Translations under genes and position numbers: made by a program
Assembly: GCF_003688995.1 (NCBI RefSeq)
Contig: NZ_PENI01000052.1
Location: 1-47,627 of the forward strand
DNA: 47,627 nucleotides
Source of the DNA: Streptomyces shenzhenensis
Lineage (GTDB): Bacteria; Actinomycetota; Actinomycetes; Streptomycetales; Streptomycetaceae
Direction of reading: 5' to 3'
Part shown: in pieces, positions 10,031 to 17,082 of the stretch
Numbering within the stretch: the first letter of the stretch is position 1
Layout of the letters: each line of letters begins with the position of its first letter
The notes under the pieces: generated by a model
The model's input: the letters and a program-made list of their open reading frames with translations, nothing else
What the model was told of the DNA's origin: nothing
Database searches by the model: none

Positions 10031-11855
10031 CCGCGTGGGGGGCGTCCGGCGTCGGCCGGGGCGCGCGGCGGCGTACGCCGTCTGCGGTGCCGTACTGCTG
10101 GCGGGATGCGCCTCGATGCCCGACAGCGGTGATCTGCGGGACGTCGAGTCGACGCCCCGGCAGGACACGCAGGTGCGCGTGTTCGCCATGCCGCCCCAGG
10201 AGAACGCCGCGCCGGGGGAGATCGTGCAGGGCTTCCTGGAGGCGCTGACCAGTGACGACCCGGGCTATGACACGGCCCGCAAGTATCTGACCTCGGCAGC
10301 CGCGCGGAAGTGGCGGCCCGAGCAGTCGACGACGGTGCTCGCCGACGCGCCGAGCACCGTCGCCGACCACGGCGCCGGCGGGCGGGAGGACCCCGGCAGC
10401 CTCACCTACACGCTGGCCGGGAGCAGGGTCGCCACCGTCGACGCGCAGCAGGCGTACGCGCCCTCCGAGGGGGCGTACACCAAGCGGCTGCACCTGACGC
10501 GGGACGCCAAGAGCGGGCAGTGGCGCATCGACGCGCTGCCGCAGGGCGTCGTGATGGGCAAGTCCGACTTCCAGCGGAATTACACCTCGGTCAACAAGTA
10601 CTACTTCGCCTCGCACACCTCGGTCGGGGAGGACGGGCAGCCGGTGGCCGTCGCCGATCCGGTCTATCTGCGCAAGCGGGTGGATCCGATGACGCAGGTG
10701 GTCCGCTCGGTGCTGAACGGGCCCACGTCGTGGCTCGGACCCGTGGTCCGGTCGAGTTTCCCGAAGGGGACGGCGCTGCGGAAGGGCGTCGGCGCGCTGA
10801 CGCCCGACGACCAGAACCGGCTGACGGTGCCGTTGAACGACAAGGCCGCCGGGGCCGGGGCGGCCCAGTGCGCGGAAATGGCGACCCAGCTGCTGTTCAC
10901 GCTGCAGAACCTGACGCCCACCGTGGACACGGTCGAGTTGCAGGGGCCGGACGACCGGACGCTGTGCGACCTCACCGAGGACCGGGCCGAGACCGTCGCC
11001 TGGCACGGTGCGGTGAAGGGCCCCGACTATCTGTACTTCCTCGACGACAAACACCGGCTGGTCCGGATAGCGGGCACCAGCACGAGCACCACCGCCGTGC
11101 CGGTGCCGGGCCCTCTGGGCGACGGCAGCAAGGAGTTCGCGTCCGTCGCGGTCGCGCGCGACGAGCGCTCCGCGGCCGGGGTGAGCAGCGACGGGAAGTC
11201 GTTGTACGTCGCCTCGCTGATGTCGGACGGCTCGCTCGACGCCCCCCTGGTGACCAGCAAGGGCGCCGCCAAGGCCGACCGGCTGGCCACGCCGAGCTGG
11301 GACGCCCGCGGTGACCTGTGGGTGGTAGACCGTGATCCCGGTGATCCGCGGCTGCTTCTGCTGGAGCAGGGCACGGGGAAGGTGCAGACGGTGCGGACCC
11401 CGGGGCTGTCCGGTCATATCAAGGACGTCCGGGTGGCCGCCGACGGGGTGCGGATGGCGCTCGTCGTGGAGGAGGGCGGCCGGCAGTCACTGCTCGTCGG
11501 GCGGATCGAACGGGACGACAGGTCCGGGCAGGGGCCGGCGGTCCTGCAACTGCGTTCCGCGGCACCGGGGTTGGAAGAGGTTGCCGCCATGTCGTGGGCC
11601 GGGGACGGCCGGCTCGTGGTGGTCGGGCGCGAGCAGGGGGGCGTGCAGCAGATGCGGTACGTCCAGGTCGACGGCTCCGCGCCGGAGGGCGGGGCGCCCG
11701 CGGCCCTGACCGGGGTGAAGGCGATCACCGCGTCCGAGGACGACCGGGTGCCGCTGGTGGCGTACTCGGAGGACGACGGGATCGTGCGGCTGCCGTCCGG
11801 GGCGCAGTGGCAGAAGGTGGTCAAGGACGGGTCGGCGCCGATCTATCCGGGTTGA
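10020..11855 (+). CDS. lpqB: LpqB, MtrAB-associated lipoprotein
   Basis: A 611-aa lipoprotein whose signal peptide ends in the lipobox LLAGC, with the lipidated Cys at about residue 30. A GerMN-type domain follows in the first half, and the second half is a beta-propeller-like LpqB domain. In mycobacteria LpqB binds the extracellular part of MtrB and modulates MtrAB signalling. The GTG start overlaps the mtrB 3' end by 11 nt and is preceded by a strong GGGGAGG (10007-10013), which fixes the start. It forms an operon with mtrAB. Confidence 0.95.
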   Translation: MGADRVGGVRRRPGRAAAYAVCGAVLLAGCASMPDSGDLRDVESTPRQDTQVRVFAMPPQENAAPGEIVQGFLEALTSDDPGYDTARKYLTSAAARKWRPEQSTTVLADAPSTVADHGAGGREDPGSLTYTLAGSRVATVDAQQAYAPSEGAYTKRLHLTRDAKSGQWRIDALPQGVVMGKSDFQRNYTSVNKYYFASHTSVGEDGQPVAVADPVYLRKRVDPMTQVVRSVLNGPTSWLGPVVRSSFPKGTALRKGVGALTPDDQNRLTVPLNDKAAGAGAAQCAEMATQLLFTLQNLTPTVDTVELQGPDDRTLCDLTEDRAETVAWHGAVKGPDYLYFLDDKHRLVRIAGTSTSTTAVPVPGPLGDGSKEFASVAVARDERSAAGVSSDGKSLYVASLMSDGSLDAPLVTSKGAAKADRLATPSWDARGDLWVVDRDPGDPRLLLLEQGTGKVQTVRTPGLSGHIKDVRVAADGVRMALVVEEGGRQSLLVGRIERDDRSGQGPAVLQLRSAAPGLEEVAAMSWAGDGRLVVVGREQGGVQQMRYVQVDGSAPEGGAPAALTGVKAITASEDDRVPLVAYSEDDGIVRLPSGAQWQKVVKDGSAPIYPG

Positions 11856-11929
11856 GATCTGTCGGGGCCGAGGTCTTTCCGGGCCTGGTCGGCTCGCTTT
11901 CGCTCGCCGCCCGGGCAGCTCTGGGCCTT

Positions 11930-11972
11930 CCCCGGATCGGCAGGGTGACCCCGTGTCCCCGGATCCGCAGGG
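11930..11972. repeat. 16-bp direct repeat, 27-bp period
   Basis: CCCCGGATCGGCAGGG (11930-11945) and CCCCGGATCCGCAGGG (11957-11972) match at 15 of 16 positions. They lie between lpqB and comF, just upstream of the hairpin and DnaA-box-like repeats. No function is known. Confidence 0.55.
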
Positions 11973-11976
11973 CCGC

Positions 11977-12012
11977 CCCGCACCCGCCTGGGCGGCTCCG
12001 CCCTCGTGCGGG
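11977..12012 (+). terminator. nested hairpin after lpqB
   Basis: Outer arms CCCGCAC (11977-11983) and GTGCGGG (12006-12012) enclose an inner CCGCC/GGCGG stem. No T-tract follows, which is common in Streptomyces. It is a plausible terminator for mtrAB-lpqB, or a cruciform next to the downstream regulatory repeats. Confidence 0.45.
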
Positions 12013-12025
12013 TGACGGCCGTCAC
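12012..12025. promoter_or_regulatory. perfect 14-bp palindrome GTGACGGCCGTCAC
   Basis: This fully symmetric site lies 77 nt upstream of the comF start and 12 nt before two DnaA-box-like repeats. Its half-site GTGACG is the one in the mtrA upstream inverted repeat. It is a candidate operator for an unidentified dimeric regulator. Confidence 0.5.
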
Positions 12026-12036
12026 GGCCTGCGCAG

Positions 12037-12064
12037 AGTTGTCCACAGGGAGTTGTCCACAGGG
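12037..12064 (+). promoter_or_regulatory. two tandem DnaA boxes (TTGTCCACA)
   Basis: AGTTGTCCACAGGG occurs twice back to back (12037-12050 and 12051-12064) without mismatch. Each copy holds TTGTCCACA (12039-12047 and 12053-12061), the preferred Streptomyces DnaA box, in the same orientation 14 bp apart. Two perfect 9-mers this close are very unlikely by chance. They lie 41-63 nt before the comF ATG, so DnaA could regulate comF or be titrated here. Binding is inferred. Confidence 0.7.
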
Positions 12065-12101
12065 GTGGCCCGGCGGCCGGGGCGTTGGCACAGTGGTGCC
12101 C

Positions 12102-12935
12102 ATGCGGGGGTGGTGGCAGGACCTCACCGACCTGGTGCTGCCGGCCGAGTGCTCAGGTTGCGGCAGGCCACGCACGGTGCTCTGCCCAAAGTGCCGTGCC
12201 GCCCTGACCGGGGCGGTGCCGAGCCGGGTGCGGCCGGTGCCGGAACCGCCCGGGCTGCCGATGGTGCACGCGGCGGCTCCGTACGCGGACCAGGTGCGGG
12301 CGACCCTCCTCGCCCACAAGGAACGCGGTGCGCTGACACTGGCGCGCCCCCTGGGCGCCGCTCTCGCCCGAGCGGTGCGCGCGGGGGCCGGGCGGCGGGA
12401 GGTGCCCTTGCTGCTCGTTCCGGTGCCGTCCGCGCGCGGTGCCGTGCGGGCGCGGGGTCACGATCCGGTGCGGCGGATCGCCCTCGCGGCGGCGGGTGAG
12501 CTGCGGCGGAGCGGACGGCGTGCGCGGGTGGTCGGCGTGCTGCGGCAGCGGCGGGCCGTGGCCGACCAGTCGGGGCTCAACTCCCGTCAGCGGCTCGGCA
12601 ATGTCGCGGGCGCGCTGGAGGTGACGGCGGTCGGTGTTCCGCTGCTCGCCGGGGGTCACCTCGTTCTGGTCGACGATCTGATGACGACCGGCGCCTCCCT
12701 GGCGGAGGCGGCGCGGGCCGTCCGGGAGGCGGTGGGACATATCGGTGGGAGCAGGACTGTGTACGAGCGTGCAACTCGGGAAGGAAGGGAGGAACGGATC
12801 GGCGGATCACGGGAAGAGGGACGCAACGCGACATACGGAGTGCCGGGAAAGGCGTGTGCGAACGGCGCCGGGCGATTGGTTCGTGCGGCGGTGATCGCAG
12901 CCCCGCCGGATTCCTTCGAAATAAACTGGAACTGA
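12102..12935 (+). CDS. ComF-like phosphoribosyltransferase-fold protein
   Basis: A 277-aa member of the ComF/GntX family. An N-terminal zinc-type motif CSGCGRPRTVLCPKC is followed by a phosphoribosyltransferase fold with the PRPP-loop signature LVLVDDLMTTGAS. In competent bacteria ComF works in DNA uptake; in Streptomyces its role is unknown. The core ends near HIGGS. Then comes a polar stretch of about 45 residues with unusually many codons ending in A or T, leading to the tail AVIAAPPDSFEINWN, which I recall as typical of Streptomyces homologues. The ATG chosen matches the conserved N terminus; an in-frame ATG at 12006 would swallow the DnaA boxes. No strong Shine-Dalgarno is present. Confidence 0.85.
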   Translation: MRGWWQDLTDLVLPAECSGCGRPRTVLCPKCRAALTGAVPSRVRPVPEPPGLPMVHAAAPYADQVRATLLAHKERGALTLARPLGAALARAVRAGAGRREVPLLLVPVPSARGAVRARGHDPVRRIALAAAGELRRSGRRARVVGVLRQRRAVADQSGLNSRQRLGNVAGALEVTAVGVPLLAGGHLVLVDDLMTTGASLAEAARAVREAVGHIGGSRTVYERATREGREERIGGSREEGRNATYGVPGKACANGAGRLVRAAVIAAPPDSFEINWN

Positions 12936-13246
12936 CCGCGAACTTGCGTCGTTGCAGGTAGTGAGAGGGGCTAATCACCTGAACGGAGGTACGCCGCAGT
13001 AGAGGGTGACGACATCCGTCCGGGCGAGATATGTTCGGTTGTGAGGGAAAGCCGCAGGCCATACCTCCGATATCCGAATGCCGTGCTGCGGTTGACTGTA
13101 ATGATCCGCGCCGGCGCGGTGGAGATCTTGCCCATGGGGGAGGAGGTGGACGTCACCGAGTCCGGGGTTCCGGGGTTCACCGGGGCCTGGTGCAAAAGGG
13201 AGATGCTCCGCCGCTGGAGCGGAGCGATCCGGGAACGGAGTTCTGC
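12936..13246 (+). other. comF-hpf intergenic region with leader hairpin
   Basis: These 311 nt hold no convincing gene. A TTGACT hexamer at 13092-13097 resembles a -35 element but no good -10 follows at normal spacing. A 7-bp hairpin, GCTCCGC (13205-13211) with GCGGAGC (13219-13225), sits just before the hpf ribosome-binding site (GGAACGGAG, 13232-13240) and could affect its translation. Base composition is less GC-rich than the flanking genes, as expected for a promoter region. Confidence 0.5.
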
Positions 13247-13939
13247 GTGGACATCGTCGTCAAGGGCCGCAAGACCGAGGTGCCCGAGCGGTTCCGCAAG
13301 CACGTGGCCGAGAAGCTGAAGCTGGAGAAGATCCAGAAGCTCGACGGCAAGGTGATCAGCCTCGACGTCGAGGTGTCCAAGGAGCCCAACCCGCGACAGG
13401 CCGACCGTTGCGACCGAGTGGAGATCACGCTCCGCTCCCGCGGTCCGGTGATCCGGGCGGAGGCTGCGGCCAGCGACCCGTATGCGGCACTCGACCTGGC
13501 GGCGGAGAAGCTGGACGCCCGGCTGCGCAAGCAGCACGACAAGCGGTTCTCCCGTCGCGGCGCACGCCGGATTTCGGCCGCCGAGGTCCCCGACCACGTC
13601 CCGGGAGCGGCGACGCTCAACGGGAACGGCCACCCCGTCCAGGAGGAAGAGTCGGACGGCGTGCCCACGAAGAGGATCGGCTCTCTGGAAGTGAAGGGCG
13701 AAGGCCCCCTTGTCGTCCGCGAGAAGACTCACGTCGCTTCCCCGATGACCCTCGACCAGGCCCTCTACGAGATGGAACTGGTCGGCCACGACTTCTATCT
13801 GTTCGTCGACTCCGAGACCAAGGAACCGAGTGTCGTCTACCGGCGGCACGCCTACGACTACGGCGTCATCCACCTCAGCACGGACCCGATGGTGGCGCGG
13901 GCGGCATCTCCCGCGGCGGGGGGCACGCTGGGCGGCTGA
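13247..13939 (+). CDS. hpf: long-form ribosome hibernation promoting factor
   Basis: A 230-aa protein. The N-terminal HPF/RaiA domain (about 1-105, starting DIVVKGRKTEVPERFRKHV) binds the 30S decoding region. A charged linker follows, then a C-terminal dimerisation domain (about 170-222, including MTLDQALYEMELVGHDFYLF and the YRRHAYDYGVIHL strand). This layout marks the long form, which pairs 70S ribosomes into inactive 100S dimers in stationary phase or stress. The GTG start follows GGAG by 6 nt. It lies between comF and secA as in mycobacteria. A strong hairpin terminator follows. Confidence 0.94.
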   Translation: MDIVVKGRKTEVPERFRKHVAEKLKLEKIQKLDGKVISLDVEVSKEPNPRQADRCDRVEITLRSRGPVIRAEAAASDPYAALDLAAEKLDARLRKQHDKRFSRRGARRISAAEVPDHVPGAATLNGNGHPVQEEESDGVPTKRIGSLEVKGEGPLVVREKTHVASPMTLDQALYEMELVGHDFYLFVDSETKEPSVVYRRHAYDYGVIHLSTDPMVARAASPAAGGTLGG

Positions 13940-13962
13940 CGCACCCGGCCCACGGTTGAGAG

Positions 13963-13999
13963 GGTGCCCCTGGAGCGCGTGTGCGCCCCCAGGGGCACC
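13963..13999 (+). terminator. hpf terminator
   Basis: A perfect 11-bp stem, GGTGCCCCTGG (13963-13973) with CCAGGGGCACC (13989-13999), can be extended internally by GCGC/GCGC. It starts 23 nt after the hpf stop. There is no T-tract, but stem strength and position support termination. Confidence 0.75.
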
Positions 14000-14062
14000 G
14001 GTGTGCGACCACTTCGCGCCCCGCTCGTCACCGCGGTGTCGTCCAGGCATGAAATCATGACC

Positions 14063-14089
14063 GCAACGGCCCAACCGGTGGGCCGTTGC
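14063..14089 (+). promoter_or_regulatory. leader hairpin upstream of response regulator
   Basis: Perfect 10-bp arms GCAACGGCCC (14063-14072) and GGGCCGTTGC (14080-14089) flank a 7-nt loop, 54 nt before the response-regulator ATG. It may be an operator-type palindrome or a 5' leader structure. It lies well beyond the hpf terminator. Confidence 0.45.
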
Positions 14090-14143
14090 CTTGGGTTGGC
14101 GATGGCACATGACCACAGGCCGCAGCCTTCAGGGGGAGGAACG

Positions 14144-14887
14144 ATGGCGGACAGCTTCGGACCGATGCGGGACGGGGATGCCGACGGCGTCGTCGGCATG
14201 GGCCCGGACGCGGGCTCTTCACGCGACGAGCCGATCAGAGTCCTGGTCGTCGACGACCACGCTCTCTTCCGCCGGGGTCTGGAGATCGTGCTCGCCGCCG
14301 AGGAGGACATCCAGGTCGTGGGGGAGGCGGGGGACGGCGCCGAGGCCGTCGACAAGGCCGCCGACCTGTTGCCCGACATCGTGCTGATGGATGTGCGGAT
14401 GCCCAAGCGCGGCGGGATCGAGGCGTGCACCTCCATCAAGGAGGTGGCACCCAGCGCCAAGATCATCATGCTGACGATCAGCGACGAGGAGGCCGACCTC
14501 TACGACGCGATCAAGGCGGGCGCGACCGGATATCTGCTCAAGGAGATCTCCACGGACGAGGTGGCCACGGCCATCCGCGCCGTGGCGGACGGGCAGTCAC
14601 AGATCAGCCCCTCCATGGCGTCGAAGCTCCTCACCGAGTTCAAGTCGATGATCCAGCGCACCGACGAGCGCCGGCTGGTGCCGGCGCCGCGGCTCACCGA
14701 CCGCGAACTCGAAGTGCTCAAGCTCGTGGCCACGGGGATGAACAACCGTGATATCGCCAAGGAGTTGTTCATCTCCGAGAACACCGTGAAGAACCATGTG
14801 CGCAACATCCTGGAGAAGCTCCAGCTGCACTCCAGGATGGAGGCCGTGGTCTACGCGATGCGGGAGAAGATCCTGGAGATCCGCTGA
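14144..14887 (+). CDS. orphan NarL/FixJ-family response regulator
   Basis: A 247-aa response regulator. Following a disordered N terminus of about 30 residues is a receiver domain with VVDDHALFRRGLE and the phospho-acceptor Asp (about 83) in IVLMDVRMPKRGG. A LuxR-type helix-turn-helix at the C terminus contains LTDRELEVLKLVATGMNNRDI and ENTVKNHVRNILEKLQLHSR. The ATG is fixed by GGGGGAGGA immediately upstream. No histidine kinase is adjacent, so it is an orphan or is paired in trans. Its stop lies 3 nt from the stop of the convergent glycosylase gene, with no terminator between them. Confidence 0.93.
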   Translation: MADSFGPMRDGDADGVVGMGPDAGSSRDEPIRVLVVDDHALFRRGLEIVLAAEEDIQVVGEAGDGAEAVDKAADLLPDIVLMDVRMPKRGGIEACTSIKEVAPSAKIIMLTISDEEADLYDAIKAGATGYLLKEISTDEVATAIRAVADGQSQISPSMASKLLTEFKSMIQRTDERRLVPAPRLTDRELEVLKLVATGMNNRDIAKELFISENTVKNHVRNILEKLQLHSRMEAVVYAMREKILEIR

Positions 14888-14890
14888 GGC

Positions 14891-16066
14891 TCAGCCGAGC
14901 AGGCGGGCGAGTTCGCCGACGAGCGGCTCGCGCAGCTCGGGTGCGTCCACTCGTTCCACCCGTACGTCCGTGCAGTCCACCCAGCTCGCCGCCTCGACCA
15001 GGGCCTGGGCCACGCCCGGGACCGCCTTCGCGCCGTCCAGGGTGATCTGCCTGGCGACCAGGGTGCGGCCCTCGCGGGCCGGGTCGACCCGGCCGACGAG
15101 CCGGCCGCCGGCCAGCACCGGCATGGCGAAGTAGCCGTACACCCGCTTCGGTTTCGGGACGTAGGCCTCCAGCCGGTGGGTGAAGCCGAAGATCCGCTCC
15201 GTGCGGGCGCGCTCCCAGATCAGGGAGTCGAACGGGGACAGCAGCGTGGTGCGGTGACGGCCGCGCGGGGGCGTCTCCAGCGCCGCCGGGTCGGCCCAGG
15301 CCGGCTTGCCCCAGCCCGCCACCGTGACCGGGACCAGGCCCGAGTCCGCGATCACCGCGTCGACCTGTTCGCCCTTGAGCCGGTGGTAGTCGGCGATGTC
15401 CGCGCGCGTGCCGACGCCCAGGGACTGGCCCGCGAGGCGGACCAGGCGGCGCAGGCACTCGGCGTCGTCCAGTTCGTCGTGCAGCAGGGTGTCCGGGATC
15501 GCCCGCTCGGCCAGGTCGTACACCCGCTTCCAGCCGCGGCGCGCCACGCACACGACCTCCCCGTACATCAGCGCGCGTTCGACGGCGACCTTGGAGCCGG
15601 ACCAGTCCCACCACTCGCTGGTGCGCTTCGCGCCGCCCAACTCCGTGGCCGTGAGCGGGCCTTCGGCACGGATCTGCTTGATGACCTGGTCGTAGGTCCC
15701 GTCGGGCAGTTCGTGGTTCCAGTGCGGGCGGTTGCGGTAGGCGCGGCGGCGGAAGGCGAAGTGCGGCCACTCCTCCACGGGGAGGATGCAGGCGGCGTGG
15801 GACCAGTACTCAAAGGCGTGCGTGTCGGTCCAGTAGGCGTTCTCCACGGCTTTGCGGCCCACCGCGCCGAGACGGGCGTACGGGATCAGCTCGTGCGAGC
15901 GGGCGAGGACCGAGATGGTGTCGAGCTGTACCGCGCCGAGGTGGCGGAGAACACCGCGGACCCCGGCCCGGCGGTCGGGAGTGCCGAGGAAGCCCTGGGC
16001 CCGCAGGGCGATCCGGCGGGCTTCGTCGGCCGAGAGGTCGGTGGTGGGGCGCGGAAGGGTCGTCAT
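14891..16066 (-). CDS. YcaQ/AlkZ-type winged-helix DNA glycosylase
   Basis: A 391-aa member of the HTH_42 family (E. coli YcaQ, Streptomyces AlkZ), which unhooks interstrand crosslinks or removes bulky alkyl lesions. The catalytic-loop motif appears as VQLDTISVLARSHELIPYARLG; the QxD form is that of YcaQ-type housekeeping enzymes rather than the QxQ of AlkZ self-resistance enzymes. The C-terminal half contains SPFDSLIWERART and KRVYGYFAMPVLAGGRLVGR, characteristic of the family. It is a single gene on the minus strand, tail to tail with the response regulator. Substrate assignment is by family only. Confidence 0.9.
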   Translation of the reverse strand: MTTLPRPTTDLSADEARRIALRAQGFLGTPDRRAGVRGVLRHLGAVQLDTISVLARSHELIPYARLGAVGRKAVENAYWTDTHAFEYWSHAACILPVEEWPHFAFRRRAYRNRPHWNHELPDGTYDQVIKQIRAEGPLTATELGGAKRTSEWWDWSGSKVAVERALMYGEVVCVARRGWKRVYDLAERAIPDTLLHDELDDAECLRRLVRLAGQSLGVGTRADIADYHRLKGEQVDAVIADSGLVPVTVAGWGKPAWADPAALETPPRGRHRTTLLSPFDSLIWERARTERIFGFTHRLEAYVPKPKRVYGYFAMPVLAGGRLVGRVDPAREGRTLVARQITLDGAKAVPGVAQALVEAASWVDCTDVRVERVDAPELREPLVGELARLLG

Positions 16067-16174
16067 GGGGTCGCAGCGTATGGGGTGGGTCTGACAGTGG
16101 GCCCGGGACGTGGGAGAACGGCGTCGGCGGCGCCCAGGAGAGGCGGCCAGCAGGCCCGGGCGTGCGGGTGTCCG

Positions 16175-16756
16175 CTAGCGGGGCCGTTGTGGAGCGGGCA
16201 GGTACGGTGCCGCCGACGGCAGGCCCAGGTCGGAAGGGAGCAGTGAGCCCACCCAGCAGTCCCGGCGCACTCCCTTGTTGTTCGTCGCCGAGCGCAGCGT
16301 GCCCTCGATGGTGAAACCCGCCCGCTCGGCGACCGCGCGCGAGGCGTGGTTGCCGACCTCCGCACGCCACTCCAGGCGGTCGATGGCCAGGCGGGTGAAG
16401 GCCCAGCGGGCGACGGCGAGGGTGGCCTCGGTGACGTAGCCGTGGCCGCGGTGCTCCTTCGCGGCCCAGAATCCCGTCTCGGCGACGCCCAGGGCGCGCA
16501 TCGTGAGCGCGAGCATGCCCGCCAGCTCGCCGCCGGGGAGGAAGAGGCCGAAGGTGAACATCGAGTCGTTCGCCCAGCCGTCGGGCACCGTCCGTTCGGT
16601 GAAGCAGCGGGCGTGCTCGGGCAGGTAGGGCGAGGGGAACTGGGAGATCCAGCGCTGCAGGTCGGGGTCCTGTGCTGCGGCGAGCACCGCGTCGGTGTCG
16701 GGCGGGCCGGGGGAGCGCAGGACGAGCCGGCCGGTGGTGAGGGTGACGGGGTCCAT
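16175..16756 (-). CDS. GNAT-family N-acetyltransferase
   Basis: A 193-aa RimJ/RimL-like GNAT protein. It begins MDPVTLTTGRLVLRSP, the usual strand 1 of this group. It has the acetyl-CoA-binding stretch FWAAKEHRGHGYVTEATLAV and the terminal-domain signature NHASRAVAERAGF. Probable substrates are an amino group on a protein N terminus or a small molecule; none can be named. An in-frame ATG at 16792 would add 12 residues and cannot be excluded, since neither start has a clear ribosome-binding site. It is divergent from secA and 108 nt upstream of the glycosylase gene on the same strand. Confidence 0.88.
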   Translation of the reverse strand: MDPVTLTTGRLVLRSPGPPDTDAVLAAAQDPDLQRWISQFPSPYLPEHARCFTERTVPDGWANDSMFTFGLFLPGGELAGMLALTMRALGVAETGFWAAKEHRGHGYVTEATLAVARWAFTRLAIDRLEWRAEVGNHASRAVAERAGFTIEGTLRSATNNKGVRRDCWVGSLLPSDLGLPSAAPYLPAPQRPR

Positions 16757-17082
16757 CGGCAGATTCTGCTCGGGCGCCCGGTCGGGCGCCATCCCCGTGG
16801 CCGTAGCGGTCGAGCCGTTCGCCGGGGGTGTCGCGGATGCCGTGCGTGAGCGGGTGATCACATTTCGCGCAGATCCTTGGCCGGATGCGGCACTATCCGT
16901 ACATCCCGGCCGTTGTTCTCAGTGAAAAGAGCGTTTGAAAAACCGCGGCGAAACAGCGGCGGACGACCGTAGCCACGCCGGGCCTCCCGGCGTGGCCGGG
17001 TCCTCGCATACGATGGCCGTTGCTCAGTACGTCAAACGGAAACCGACCGTCCCAGGCCCGACCGGCAAGGAGACCAGCCCCC
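16757..17082. other. GNAT-secA divergent intergenic region
   Basis: These 326 nt separate two divergent genes. The region contains the AT-richer segment CAGTGAAAAGAGCGTTTGAAAAA (from 16919), a strong hairpin at 16972-16996, a possible -10 TACGAT at 17009-17014 for secA, and the secA ribosome-binding site AAGGAG at 17067-17072. No gene is supported. Confidence 0.6.
16972..16996 (+). promoter_or_regulatory. strong hairpin in secA upstream region
   Basis: GCCACGCCGGG (16972-16982) pairs perfectly with CCCGGCGTGGC (16986-16996) around a 3-nt loop, ending 86 nt before the secA start. Because the neighbour is divergent, no upstream plus-strand transcript exists to terminate. It could be an attenuator or leader element if transcription starts upstream of it, or an operator if it starts at TACGAT. 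Confidence 0.5.

Noticed and set aside
13092..13097. TTGACT as the hpf -35 promoter element
   Set aside because: No acceptable -10 hexamer is found 16-19 nt downstream, so I did not call a promoter.
16972..16996. The secA upstream hairpin as an ordinary terminator
   Set aside because: The upstream gene runs in the opposite direction, so no plus-strand gene transcript would end here, and no T-tract follows.
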